Assembly: GCA_964398055.1 (NCBI GenBank)
Contig: CAYNLK010000005.1
Span: 62,001 to 126,000, forward strand
DNA length: 64,000 bases
Source: CAYNLK01 sp964398055
GTDB lineage: Bacteria; Chloroflexota; Anaerolineae; 4572-78; J111
Direction: 5' to 3'
Within the stretch, counting starts at the first letter, position 1. Every line of letters starts with the position of its first letter. Below the pieces are notes generated by a model. That model saw only the letters and a list, made by a program, of their open reading frames with translations, ran no database searches and was not told where the DNA came from. This document shows positions 9,048-17,299 of the stretch, piece by piece. The position numbers were made by a program, and so were the translations under genes.

Positions 9048-9971
9048 ATGTCGATAAAACCAATCGCCATCTTCTACGAGCATCCCGACTGGTTCAAACC
9101 GCTCTTTGCCGCGTTGGACCGGCGCGGGGTGAGTTACGACAAACTGCACATCGGTAGCCACACCTTTGACCCGGCCGTAACGCAGTCGCCCTACTCGCTC
9201 ATCGTCAACCGGGTCAGCGCCTTTCCGTCCGGCGGCAGTCCGCCCCAAATCATCTGGTACGTCCAACACTACCTGGCTTATCTGCACCGGATCAGGGCCA
9301 ACGTGATCAATGGCTACCATTCTTTTCTGGTGGCCACCTCCAAAGCCGACCAGCTCACCATTTTTGAGCAACTTGGGGTGCGCTACCCCAGGGCCAGGGT
9401 GATTCACCAACCGAAACAAGCTATTACCGCGGCTACCGGGCTGAATTTCCCGCTGCTCGTCAAACCGAACATCGGCGGCAGCGGCGTCGGCATTCAAAAA
9501 TTCGAGTCGATGGCTGAGTTGGGGCATGCCGTAAGTTCTGGGCTAATCGACCTGGGCATCGATGGCGTCGCCCTGGTGCAGGAGTATCTTCCGGCTAAAG
9601 ACAAAATCATCGTGCGGGTCGAAATTCTGAACGGTGACTTTCTGTACGGATTGCGGGTACCCATTACCGGCCACAGTTTCAACTATTGCCCGGCTGATGG
9701 CTGCAATATCGACAACCCCGGTTTGCCGATGGAGAGTTATAAGCCGCCGGCGGAAGTCATCGCCCAGGCCAAACAAATTCTGGCCGCTTCACAAAGCGAC
9801 CTGGGGGGAGTAGAATATCTGGTCAATGAAGTCGATGGCCAAATCTATTTCTATGACATCAACCCGCTCTCTAACTTTGTGGCCAATGCGCCGGAGGTTG
9901 TCGGCTTTGACCCAACCGAACGATTCGTGGATTTTATTTTGGCGCGACAGCGTGACACTTACCGCTCATAA
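9048..9971 (+). CDS. ATP-grasp family protein (RimK-like ligase)
   Basis: 307 residues. The central segment GLNFPLLVKPNIGGSGVGIQ is the glycine-rich ATP-binding loop of ATP-grasp carboxylate-amine ligases; VALVQEYLPAKDKIIVRVEI and VEYLVNEVDGQIYFYDINPLSN provide the Lys/Glu/Asn residues that hold Mg-ATP in the family. It lacks a recognisable substrate domain signature, so the amino-acid or peptide substrate cannot be named. It starts 24 bp after the methyltransferase stop but has the high GC of the chromosome, so I regard it as not part of the R-M unit. The ECF sigma gene follows at once. Confidence 0.8.
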   Translation: MSIKPIAIFYEHPDWFKPLFAALDRRGVSYDKLHIGSHTFDPAVTQSPYSLIVNRVSAFPSGGSPPQIIWYVQHYLAYLHRIRANVINGYHSFLVATSKADQLTIFEQLGVRYPRARVIHQPKQAITAATGLNFPLLVKPNIGGSGVGIQKFESMAELGHAVSSGLIDLGIDGVALVQEYLPAKDKIIVRVEILNGDFLYGLRVPITGHSFNYCPADGCNIDNPGLPMESYKPPAEVIAQAKQILAASQSDLGGVEYLVNEVDGQIYFYDINPLSNFVANAPEVVGFDPTERFVDFILARQRDTYRS

Positions 9972-9979
9972 GCGTATAA

Positions 9980-10552
9980 ATGATGAAGAGGATATTGACG
10001 ACCGGTAGCAGCCCCTCGTGGTTAGGGCAGCTCACCTGGCGAGGCGTCGCCGGCCTGGATGCCGACGCATTTGCCGAGTTGTACCGGGCCTTCGGCGAGG
10101 CGGTCTTTAATTATTGTCTCTTTCGGGTGGGCAGCCCGACCGTAGCCGAAGATTTAACTGCCGACACCTTTGAGCGGGTCTGGCGGGCGCGCCGCCGTTA
10201 CCGTCCGGAGCGAGCCGGTTTCAGTACCTGGCTCTTTACCATTGCCCGGCACGTGGTGACCGACTGGCAGCGTCGACAGGCCCGGCGACCCTGGTTCAGG
10301 CTGAGCGACCAGCATCCCGACGAGACGCTGTCTTTGGAAGCCCAGGTGGAAGAGTCTGAGGAACAGCTCCAGTTGCGCCGCCTGCTGCGAACTTTGGAGC
10401 CAGCCGAACAGGAGTTGATTGCGCTCAAGTTTGGCGCCGGGCTGACCAATCGGGAGATCGCCCGCCTGATTGAAAAAAGCGAAACAGCGGTGGGGTCGGC
10501 TATCTACCGGATTATGCAGAAACTACGGACCAAATGGAACACGACCGGCTGA
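9980..10552 (+). CDS. ECF-type RNA polymerase sigma factor
   Basis: 190 residues. Region 2 is evident (AFGEAVFNYCLFRVGSPTVAEDLTADTFERVW, then FSTWLFTIARHVVTDWQRRQ for -10 recognition and melting) and region 4 follows (LEPAEQELIALKFGAGLTNREIARLIEKSETAVGSAIYRIMQKLR), a helix-turn-helix for -35 contact. ATG codons at 9980 and 9983 are both possible starts. Its 3' end overlaps the start of the next gene by 19 bp, which encodes a membrane protein likely to be its anti-sigma factor. Confidence 0.9.
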   Translation: MMKRILTTGSSPSWLGQLTWRGVAGLDADAFAELYRAFGEAVFNYCLFRVGSPTVAEDLTADTFERVWRARRRYRPERAGFSTWLFTIARHVVTDWQRRQARRPWFRLSDQHPDETLSLEAQVEESEEQLQLRRLLRTLEPAEQELIALKFGAGLTNREIARLIEKSETAVGSAIYRIMQKLRTKWNTTG

Positions 10553-11301
10553 ATCAAAGCAAGCCCAATCCAATTCTGGCCGAATTTCAGGGCAAGGATG
10601 CAGAACTGGCCGAGCAGTTGCTCCGGCTACGCCGGGCGCCAGGCGCGGCGCTGCAACAGCGGTTGCGGACAATTCCCCACTCCCAAAAACCGGCCAGACA
10701 TCTTGGTCCGCAACTGGTCTGGGCCGGATTGGCCCTGCTGCTGGTGGTGCTGCTGGCGACAGCAGTTTCGCCTACGGTCACGGCCAGGCTGGGCCAATTC
10801 GACAAGGTCATCGGGCAAATCCACTTGACCATATTGGATATCTTGCCCGGCCGTCCTACCCCCGTTGTGATTGAGAAAACGCCGGTGTCGCTGGCCCAAG
10901 CTCGAGCCGCGATCCCGTTTAAACTGGCCGCGCCCGCCTATTTACCGGCCGAGTTGGGCGAGCCAGAGATTTTTGTCCTCAAATTAGACGCGCCCATCGT
11001 GACTATGCGCTGGCGAGACCGCGCCGGCGGCTTTGTGCAGTTAGTAGCCCATCCAGCCAATGAGGCGCACAATCAAATCAAAAATCTCATCGGGGCAGAA
11101 AGCAGCCAGACCATTTTAATCAATGGCCGGGAAGGGGTGCTGGTCTCTGGGGCCTGGGATGAAGCCAGTCGTACCTGGAGTTATCAAGAAGAAGTGACTA
11201 CGCTGATTTGGGAACTTGACAGAGTTCAGTACAATTTATTGTCGTACAGCCGTGTTGTACCAATAGCGGAGCTGATTAAGATCGCCGAGTCAGTACAATG
11301 A
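10534..11301 (+). CDS. membrane-anchored anti-sigma-like protein (DUF4367-like)
   Basis: 255 residues: a cytosolic N-terminal 65 residues rich in Gln/Arg/Leu, one transmembrane helix (LVWAGLALLLVVLLATAV, about residues 67-84) and an extracytoplasmic domain beginning IPFKLAAPAYLPAELGEPEIFVL, which resembles DUF4367 domains found in sigma-factor regulators. The 19-bp overlap with the ECF gene implies translational coupling. No zinc-finger HxxxCxxC motif is visible, so the sigma-binding mode differs from that of the two zinc-finger anti-sigmas elsewhere in the window. Anti-sigma role is inferred from context and topology. Confidence 0.65.
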   Translation: MEHDRLNQSKPNPILAEFQGKDAELAEQLLRLRRAPGAALQQRLRTIPHSQKPARHLGPQLVWAGLALLLVVLLATAVSPTVTARLGQFDKVIGQIHLTILDILPGRPTPVVIEKTPVSLAQARAAIPFKLAAPAYLPAELGEPEIFVLKLDAPIVTMRWRDRAGGFVQLVAHPANEAHNQIKNLIGAESSQTILINGREGVLVSGAWDEASRTWSYQEEVTTLIWELDRVQYNLLSYSRVVPIAELIKIAESVQ

Positions 11302-11374
11302 ATCCGACATGTGACAGTTGTGTCAGTATCTTTGTAGATTGAATAGGGTAGTTGAGGTATTTGGGGAGACTAGC

Positions 11375-11596
11375 ATGTTGACAGAATATATTCGAGCGGC
11401 AATGCACCAAGCAAGATACGAAATTTTGTCTGATAGCACCTTCTATGGCGAAATTCCGGGCTTTCAAGGAGTGTATGCTAACGCTAAAACACTTGAAGGT
11501 TGCCGCGAAGAGTTGCAAGAAGTTTTGGAAGGATGGATCATTTTGGGTGTCCAACTGGGTCACTCGCTGCCTGACCGGAGAGCATACCGACCTTGA
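11375..11596 (+). CDS. HicB-like antitoxin-type protein, orphan
   Basis: 73 residues from ATG 11375 with GGGGAG seven bases upstream; a longer reading from 11318 has no such site. MLTEYIRAAMHQARYEIL, FYGEIPGFQGVYANAKTLEGCREELQEVLEGWIIL is the partial RNase-H-like fold of HicB proteins, in which the domain soaks up HicA mRNA-interferase toxins. No HicA gene lies on either side; such solitary HicB-like proteins are common in Chloroflexota and cyanobacteria and may have other roles. The stop overlaps the TTG start of the next gene. Confidence 0.75.
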   Translation: MLTEYIRAAMHQARYEILSDSTFYGEIPGFQGVYANAKTLEGCREELQEVLEGWIILGVQLGHSLPDRRAYRP

Positions 11597-13470
11597 CAAC
11601 TAAAATTAGACAAAAAGCACGATCGCATCCTTTTCAGGCTAAAGAAATCATAGAAAACAAAGTAGCAGAACCAGCCCTGTTGGAAACGGTAGAATCCACC
11701 GCTGCCCCGCTGGCCTGGCTAACCATCGAGGTGTTGCTTTACGGGCTGATTGTGGTCGCGGCCCTGGGGTTACGATTGTGGGGTATCGGCAGCACGCCGC
11801 TATCAAACAGTGAAGCCGTCCAGAGTCTGGCCGCCTGGAACGTTTACCACGGCCACCAGCCGGAAGCGAGTCTCTACAGCCCACTGCTGCTCTCGCTAAA
11901 CAGCTTGACCTTCTTTCTGATCGGAGCCAGCGATGGCTCGGCCCGGCTGGCGGCTCTGCTGCTGGGTATGCTCCTGGTCATACTACCGGTCACCCTGCGC
12001 CGCCAACTCGGCCCACCCGTGGCTTTGCTGGCCTCGTTTTTGCTGGCCATCTCACCGACGGCCATCTTTTTAGCGCGCACGGTCAACAGTGAGGTAGCCG
12101 TGGCGGTGGGCGCGCTGATGATCGTAGCCGGCTTTTTCAATTGGGTCGATGGGAATCAGCAGCGTTGGTTGTGGCTAGCTGCCGGCGGTTTGGCTGTGTT
12201 GCTCACCGGCGGACCGATGGCCTACTCAATCTTGCTGGTCTTTACTTTGATCGTGCTCATCAAGTTGCCTGCTTTCAAGGTATTGGTCACCGGGACTACA
12301 GCCGGATCACAAACCGATTCGGCCGCACCTCCTGCCGAGGAGTCGGGCAGCGGACCTACCGGGCTTGGCCAGGCCGGAATATTTCTGGCGGTGATGCTGG
12401 TACTGTTGGCCACCACTTTTACCTTGAACATGAGCGGCTTCGGGATGCTGCCCGGCCTGCTGACCGACTGGCTGAGCCGCTTCGGTTTCCAGGCCCAACC
12501 AGAGGCCGGCTTTAACGCCGTCTTCTTATTGACGATCTATGAACCCCTGCTGGTTCTGGCCGGCCTCACCGGCCTGGCCTATGTGCTATTACGCCGCGAC
12601 CTGCTGGGGCTGCTGCTGGCGTTCTGGTTCGTTGGTTTGCTGCTGTTAGATCTGGTCATGGGCGGACGGCCCAACGGCAATATCATCTTGCTGGTAGTAC
12701 CCCTGGCCTTTTTAGCCGCCATCGCCCTGGCCGACTTGCTGGCCGCGGTCCGCCGCGGGGGCAGTTGGGCCAATGAGGGCTTGTTGCTGGCGGCCGGGCT
12801 GGTGATTTTGGCCTTCGGCTACATCGGGCTGACCGGCTGGCTGCTACGCAGTTGCGGCCCCGATGACCGGCTGTGCCAGTACAGTTGGCTGCAACCGGTG
12901 GCCGCCCTGGTCCTTTTTGTGGTGATTGTGGCCTTTTTCGCCTACCTCAACGATGTTGGCTCGGCGCTACGCGGCGCGGCCCTGGTAGCCGTGGCGGTGG
13001 CCCTGCTGGCCACCATCAACATCGGCTGGCGGTTGAATTACGGCCCGCTGATGAACCTGGGCTACCAACCCCTGGCTGGCATCCCGGCCTCGACCGGGCT
13101 GGCGCAGCTCACCCAGACGCTGACCGACCAGTCGGTAGCCCGCGTCGGCGACGCCCGGCTGATCGACATCACTCTGGCCGGCGTCGACAGCCCGGCCTTG
13201 CAGTGGCAGTTGCGCGACTTCAGTCGTCTGAACCAGGCCAACAGCCTGTCGATCAACACCGCCGCCACCGCCATCGTCACCCCGGCCGGCGCCACCACCA
13301 GCCTCGATTTAGGGCAGGCCTACCTGGGCCACGACCTGCCGCTCGACGCCGTCTGGTCACCGGTGGGGCTATCGTTCAAGGATTTCGTCAAGTGGTTGAT
13401 CTACCGCCACGTTGACGAACGTCCGCAGGGGAATAAGGTGATTCTGTGGCTACAACCAGAAGAGAACTAA
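11593..13470 (+). CDS. GT-C-like polytopic membrane protein (glycosyltransferase 39-like)
   Basis: 625 residues with roughly 12-14 hydrophobic segments. It begins at a TTG that overlaps the preceding stop; no in-frame ATG exists before the first membrane helices, so a start up to about 30 codons later cannot be excluded. The N-terminal membrane half (ALGLRLWGIGSTPLSNSEAVQ, AWNVYHGHQPEASLYSPLL, GSARLAALLLGMLLVILPVTL) parallels the TIGR03663 protein encoded downstream, but the acidic DE pair expected after the first helix in GT-C enzymes (HDES in the downstream protein) is NSEA here, so catalysis is doubtful. Likely a divergent partner or paralog of the next gene. Confidence 0.7.
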   Translation: MTTKIRQKARSHPFQAKEIIENKVAEPALLETVESTAAPLAWLTIEVLLYGLIVVAALGLRLWGIGSTPLSNSEAVQSLAAWNVYHGHQPEASLYSPLLLSLNSLTFFLIGASDGSARLAALLLGMLLVILPVTLRRQLGPPVALLASFLLAISPTAIFLARTVNSEVAVAVGALMIVAGFFNWVDGNQQRWLWLAAGGLAVLLTGGPMAYSILLVFTLIVLIKLPAFKVLVTGTTAGSQTDSAAPPAEESGSGPTGLGQAGIFLAVMLVLLATTFTLNMSGFGMLPGLLTDWLSRFGFQAQPEAGFNAVFLLTIYEPLLVLAGLTGLAYVLLRRDLLGLLLAFWFVGLLLLDLVMGGRPNGNIILLVVPLAFLAAIALADLLAAVRRGGSWANEGLLLAAGLVILAFGYIGLTGWLLRSCGPDDRLCQYSWLQPVAALVLFVVIVAFFAYLNDVGSALRGAALVAVAVALLATINIGWRLNYGPLMNLGYQPLAGIPASTGLAQLTQTLTDQSVARVGDARLIDITLAGVDSPALQWQLRDFSRLNQANSLSINTAATAIVTPAGATTSLDLGQAYLGHDLPLDAVWSPVGLSFKDFVKWLIYRHVDERPQGNKVILWLQPEEN

Positions 13471-13504
13471 ATTTTTTTTGGTCAGATGTTATAACTGCTC
13501 AGGC

Positions 13505-13662
13505 ATGTCATTTCGACCCCCGAAGGGGGAGAAATCCCTGGAGCGGTACTTTTGGTAGCTAGATCGTTGGTAACCCCAGAATTTGGCTTGAATTTTTGCC
13601 AACTACCACTCTAATCATTGTCGTCCAACAGGGATTTCTCGATCTACGGTCTCGAAATGATA
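13505..13662. repeat. inverted pair of ATTTCGA...GAGAAATCCCTG repeats
   Basis: The copy at 13505-13540 contains TCATTTCGA, a small CCCCCGAAGGGGG hairpin and GAGAAATCCCTG. A copy at 13629-13662 reads the same on the minus strand (ATTTCGA, then GAGAAATCCCTG). This type of GTCATTTCGA/GAGAAATC element is a widespread intergenic repeat in environmental bacterial genomes. The pair lies in the 281-bp gap between two membrane-protein genes and could form a large stem in RNA; nothing else is evident in the gap. Confidence 0.65.
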
Positions 13663-13751
13663 TGAGACTGAGTAGTTACCATTAATCAACAACTGAAAAC
13701 AAAACTCAGCCTTAAGTTTAACTGAAGTGGCTGCAATTGTGAGGACATTGA

Positions 13752-16700
13752 ATGACCACCCAAACCAACTCTCTGTCTAAAAAACTTTCCCTCGACACGC
13801 CTATCCTTTCTTTTATCGTCATCAATTGGGAAATTGTATTGTACGCTACCTTTTTCATCATCGCCATCTTTACCCGCTTCTACGATTTGGGGGCGCGGGT
13901 GATGAGCCACGATGAGAGCCTGCATACGCTCTACTCCTGGAATCTCTACGCCGGCAAGGGCTACCAGCACGACCCGCTGATGCACGGGCCGTTCCTGTTC
14001 CACGCCAATGCATTGATCTACTTCCTCTTTGGCGACAACGACTACACCGCCCGGATTGCCCCGGCCCTGTTTGGCGTGGCCCTGGTTATCCTGCCCTATT
14101 GGTTCCGGCCCTGGCTGGGCCGATTGGGCGCGCTGGCGGCCTCCTTTTTGCTGCTGATTTCGCCCGGCATCCTCTATTACAGCCGCTACATCCGCAACGA
14201 GGCCTACGTTAACGTTTGGACGGTATTGATGGTGCTGGCCTTTTTCCAATATATGCGCACCCGGGCCAGTCGCTGGTTGATTATCGGCGCGGCGGCTGTC
14301 TCATTGATGTTGTCAACCAAAGAAGTGGCTTACATTCACGGTTTTACCGGTTTTACCTTTATCCTGCTGATGTGGCTGTGGGAGAGCGGCTCCAGCTCGA
14401 TCCGTCGCTGGGTCAATTATGGATTATTGGCCCTGATCATCGGCCTGATGGTGGCCATTACCTATTTGATAACCCAAACCGGCAGTCCAACGCTGACGTC
14501 CACCGAAGGGGAGGCCGGCAGCGGCTTGAACCTTTGGCGATATATCGATGTCTTGATTATGATCGTCGAGCTGCTCATCGGCGCGCTGATCATCCAGCGC
14601 GGCGTCGACCGGGTCAACCGGCCGGTCAGCCAGGCCGTTAAAAGCCTGACCGGGCGGCTACCCGACCTGATCAAGGCTGTAGTGGTGGCCGTGGTCATTT
14701 TCGGGCTGCTCTATACCACCTTTTTCTCTAACATTGCCGGCCTGGCCAGCGGCACCGTCGGCGCGGTGACCTATTGGCTGGCCCAGCAAGAGGTTCAGCG
14801 CGGCGGGCAGCCCTGGTACTATTACCTCTTCCTGGTGCCTATGTACGAATTCCTGCCTTTCTTCATCGGCATCATCGGCGGGCTGGTCTACCTGATCCGC
14901 CGGAAAGGTATCCCCGCCCACGCCGACAGGGAATTCCTCAACCAACCCATTCATCCTTCATCCCCCATCCTTCATCCTTCCGACGGCGGCACCTTTGGCG
15001 CTTTTGCCATCTATTGGACGCTGTTACACTTTGCCATCTACAGTTGGGCCGGGGAAAAGATGCCCTGGCTAACCGTCCATATGACCCTGCCGCTGATCTT
15101 TTTGGCGGCTCACGTCATTCAAACAGTCCTGGGCCACTTCAACTGGGGCGAGGCCCACCAGAAAGGCGGCCTGATTTTGGGCGGGGCGCTCCTATTACTG
15201 ATTCCGGCCCTAATCACCATCCTCACCGCCCAGCCGTTCCGCAGCCAGTCGCTCCAATCCATCAACGAAACGCTGAAGTTCATTGTCGGACTCATCATTC
15301 TCGCTGGTTTGGGAGTGGTGATCTGGTGCTACGGCCGGCGGCTGGGGGCGGCCCTGGCCTGGCGGACCGCTTTTGCAACTTTGTTCCTGTTCCTCTCCTT
15401 GCTGACCATCCGCTTTGCCTGGCTGCTCAACTACGTTAACTATGATTATGTAAACGAGATGCTGGTCTACGCCCACGCTTCGCCCGATGTCAAAACCGCG
15501 CTCAACCAGATCGACGCCATCTCTCGCCGCACCGTGGGCGATAAAATGATCAAAGTGGCCTACGATAACGACTCTACCTGGCCGCTGGAATGGTATATGC
15601 GCGAATATCCCAACCGGGCCTACTACGGCGAAAATCCCACCCGTGAGGCGCTGGACGCGCCGGTAGTCATCGTCGGCTCGGCCAATGAGGCCAAGGTCAA
15701 ACCCTTCCTGGGCGATAAATACACCGCCACCCGCTACCGGCTGGTCTGGTGGCCGGTGGAGGATTATAAGGGGCAAACGCCCCGGAAACTGTGGGAAAAT
15801 TACGTCGTCGGCCCGCCGCCGGCCAACCCGCTGGCCGACACGGCCGAAGCCCAGGCTGCCCGCCGCCAGGTGGTCCGCGACAACTGGCGCAAGTTGTGGA
15901 AAATCCTTTTCTACCGGCAGTATGAAGATTATCAACTGAACGAGTGGCCTTATGTCCATCGCTTTTACGTCTACGTGCGCAAAGACGTGCTCAACGACAT
16001 CTGGGATTACCAGAGCGGGCCGGTGCAATTGACCCAGGCCGCCGTCCAGGACCCCTACGAAGGCAAGCGCACCGAGGTCAACGCCGTGCAGGTGTGGGGC
16101 AGCAACGGCGCCGGCAACGGCCAATTTGTGACCCCGCGCAACCTGGCCGTTGGCCCGGATGGCTCCATCTACGTGGCCGACAGCGGCAATCACCGCATCC
16201 AGGTTTTTGATCAGAACGGCAACTTCATCCTGACATGGGGCAGTCCCGGCGCCGAGCCGGGTCAACTCAACGAGCCGTGGGGCGTAGCCGTGGCCCAAGA
16301 TGGCACCGTCTACGTAGCCGATACCTGGAACCACCGTATCCAGGCTTTCAGCTCGACCGGCCAATTCTTGCGTACTTTTGGCTCTTTTGCCAACGTTCAG
16401 TACGACGCCCAGGCCGAACCGGGCAAATTCTGGGGGCCGCGGGGGATTGCCATCGACGCGGCCGGCAACCTGTACGTGACCGACACCGGCAACAAGCGGG
16501 TGCAGAAGTTCAGCCCCAACGGCCAATTTTTACAGGCCTGGGGCGGCGGCGGGATCATTCCCGGCGCTTTTGAGGAACCGGTCGGCATCGATATCGATGA
16601 GCAGGGCAATATCTACGTGGCCGACACCTGGAATCGGCGGGTGCAGAAGTTCGACCCCAACTTCAACCCCATTTTGCAGTGGGAGGTGGACGGCTGGGCG

Positions 16701-16967
16701 AGCGAGAGCGTGGTCAACAAACCGTTCCTGGCCGTGGGGCCGGACGGCCGGGTCTTCATCAGCGACCCCGAAGGCTACCGCATCATCGCCTATACCCCCG
16801 CCGGGGAGGTCGATGTGACCTGGGGCCAGTACGGCCAGGATTTGGCCTCGCTGGCCCTGCCGTTGGGGCTGGACTTCGATAGCCAAGGCCAACTGCTGGT
16901 GACCGACTCCGATAACAACCGGGTGATGAAGTTTATCCCGCCAGCGTCGGGGCAGGCCAGTCAATAG
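13752..16967 (+). CDS. TIGR03663/Agl23-like membrane protein fused to NHL-repeat propeller
   Basis: 1071 residues. The N-terminal two thirds is polytopic and carries the family start MSHDESLHTLYSWNLYAGKG, DPLMHGPFLFHANALIYFLFG and YSRYIRNEAYVNVW, matching TIGR03663, a family linked to oligosaccharide flipping/transfer and related to GT-C enzymes; HDES would be the catalytic acidic site. From about residue 775 there are six or so NHL repeats (VQVWGSNGAGNGQF, GSIYVADSGNHRIQVFDQNG, GTVYVADTWNHRIQAF, GNLYVTDTGNKRVQKFSPNG), expected to form an extracytoplasmic beta-propeller. A heptamer repeat is embedded in frame at 14948-14982 (IHPSSPILHPS). The propeller could bind a glycan or protein partner of the membrane part. 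Confidence 0.85.
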   Translation: MTTQTNSLSKKLSLDTPILSFIVINWEIVLYATFFIIAIFTRFYDLGARVMSHDESLHTLYSWNLYAGKGYQHDPLMHGPFLFHANALIYFLFGDNDYTARIAPALFGVALVILPYWFRPWLGRLGALAASFLLLISPGILYYSRYIRNEAYVNVWTVLMVLAFFQYMRTRASRWLIIGAAAVSLMLSTKEVAYIHGFTGFTFILLMWLWESGSSSIRRWVNYGLLALIIGLMVAITYLITQTGSPTLTSTEGEAGSGLNLWRYIDVLIMIVELLIGALIIQRGVDRVNRPVSQAVKSLTGRLPDLIKAVVVAVVIFGLLYTTFFSNIAGLASGTVGAVTYWLAQQEVQRGGQPWYYYLFLVPMYEFLPFFIGIIGGLVYLIRRKGIPAHADREFLNQPIHPSSPILHPSDGGTFGAFAIYWTLLHFAIYSWAGEKMPWLTVHMTLPLIFLAAHVIQTVLGHFNWGEAHQKGGLILGGALLLLIPALITILTAQPFRSQSLQSINETLKFIVGLIILAGLGVVIWCYGRRLGAALAWRTAFATLFLFLSLLTIRFAWLLNYVNYDYVNEMLVYAHASPDVKTALNQIDAISRRTVGDKMIKVAYDNDSTWPLEWYMREYPNRAYYGENPTREALDAPVVIVGSANEAKVKPFLGDKYTATRYRLVWWPVEDYKGQTPRKLWENYVVGPPPANPLADTAEAQAARRQVVRDNWRKLWKILFYRQYEDYQLNEWPYVHRFYVYVRKDVLNDIWDYQSGPVQLTQAAVQDPYEGKRTEVNAVQVWGSNGAGNGQFVTPRNLAVGPDGSIYVADSGNHRIQVFDQNGNFILTWGSPGAEPGQLNEPWGVAVAQDGTVYVADTWNHRIQAFSSTGQFLRTFGSFANVQYDAQAEPGKFWGPRGIAIDAAGNLYVTDTGNKRVQKFSPNGQFLQAWGGGGIIPGAFEEPVGIDIDEQGNIYVADTWNRRVQKFDPNFNPILQWEVDGWASESVVNKPFLAVGPDGRVFISDPEGYRIIAYTPAGEVDVTWGQYGQDLASLALPLGLDFDSQGQLLVTDSDNNRVMKFIPPASGQASQ
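14948..14982. repeat. in-frame heptamer repeat in the TIGR03663 gene
   Basis: Five 7-bp units (cattcat, ccttcat, cccccat, ccttcat, ccttccg) within a predicted loop after RRKGIPAHADREFLNQP. The reading frame is preserved through the tract. Confidence 0.7.
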
Positions 16968-16970
16968 ACA

Positions 16971-17117
16971 TTGACTTATCATTTTGACCCCATCGACCCA
17001 ACCCAAATACAGCTGCTTGGCCGTTTATCCCCCGGCCAGCGGATTCAGCGGCTGTTGGATGCCCGCGAGCTGGCCGTTGGCCTCATCCGGGGACGGTTGC
17101 AACGCCAATACTATTAA
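16971..17117 (+). pseudogene. small ORF, possible truncated remnant
   Basis: A 48-codon frame begins at TTG 16971, four bases after the previous stop: DPTQIQLLGRLSPGQRIQRL then LDARELAVGLIRGRLQRQYY and stop. The segment reads like the conserved first half of small proteins (SPGxRIxxxLDAxE...GLIRGRLRRRYP) that usually run on through a longer C-terminus; here it stops at the point where that would begin. There is no clear ribosome-binding site. I therefore favour a decayed or trimmed gene; it could instead be a genuine tiny protein. Confidence 0.35.
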
Positions 17118-17158
17118 TTTAATTGTACCAGTATCCACTCTCAATAGCTTGGGAGCAA

Positions 17159-17188
17159 AGCATCCTTCGACAGGCTCAGGATGCTTTT
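17159..17188 (+). terminator. terminator built on a TTCGACAGGCTCAG repeat
   Basis: AGCATCCT and AGGATGCT pair around a TCGACAGGCTC loop and are followed by six T residues, a Rho-independent terminator for the upstream plus-strand genes. The loop is the very common TTCGACAGGCTCAG extragenic repeat; an opposite-orientation copy (CTGAGCCTGTCGAA) with its own flanking stem sits at 17247-17275. The 16968-17299 gap otherwise holds only the small ORF remnant. Confidence 0.6.
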
Positions 17189-17246
17189 TTAGCAGGATTA
17201 GGATGTTTTATGTTTTGCTCCAAGCGCACTGACACAAAGCGTATCG

Positions 17247-17275
17247 GCACACTGAGCCTGTCGAAGTGCGCCGTT
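17247..17275. repeat. second TTCGACAGGCTCAG-type repeat, inverted
   Basis: CACTGAGCCTGTCGAAGTG is the reverse complement of the core in the hairpin at 17159-17188, flanked by its own short GC stem (CGGC...GCCG). It lies just downstream of the minus-strand permease gene and may serve as that gene's transcription end. Confidence 0.55.
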
Positions 17276-17299
17276 CCCTGATTTTTCGAGAAGATACCT

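Noticed and set aside
15210..16526. 438-codon minus-strand frame opposite the NHL repeats
   Set aside because: Mirror of the plus-strand propeller codons; repeats in it simply follow the NHL repeat period.
16984..17232. 82-codon plus-strand frame downstream of the TIGR03663 gene
   Set aside because: Runs through a terminator hairpin and repeat; no ribosome site; the alternative frame starting at 16971 looks more protein-like.
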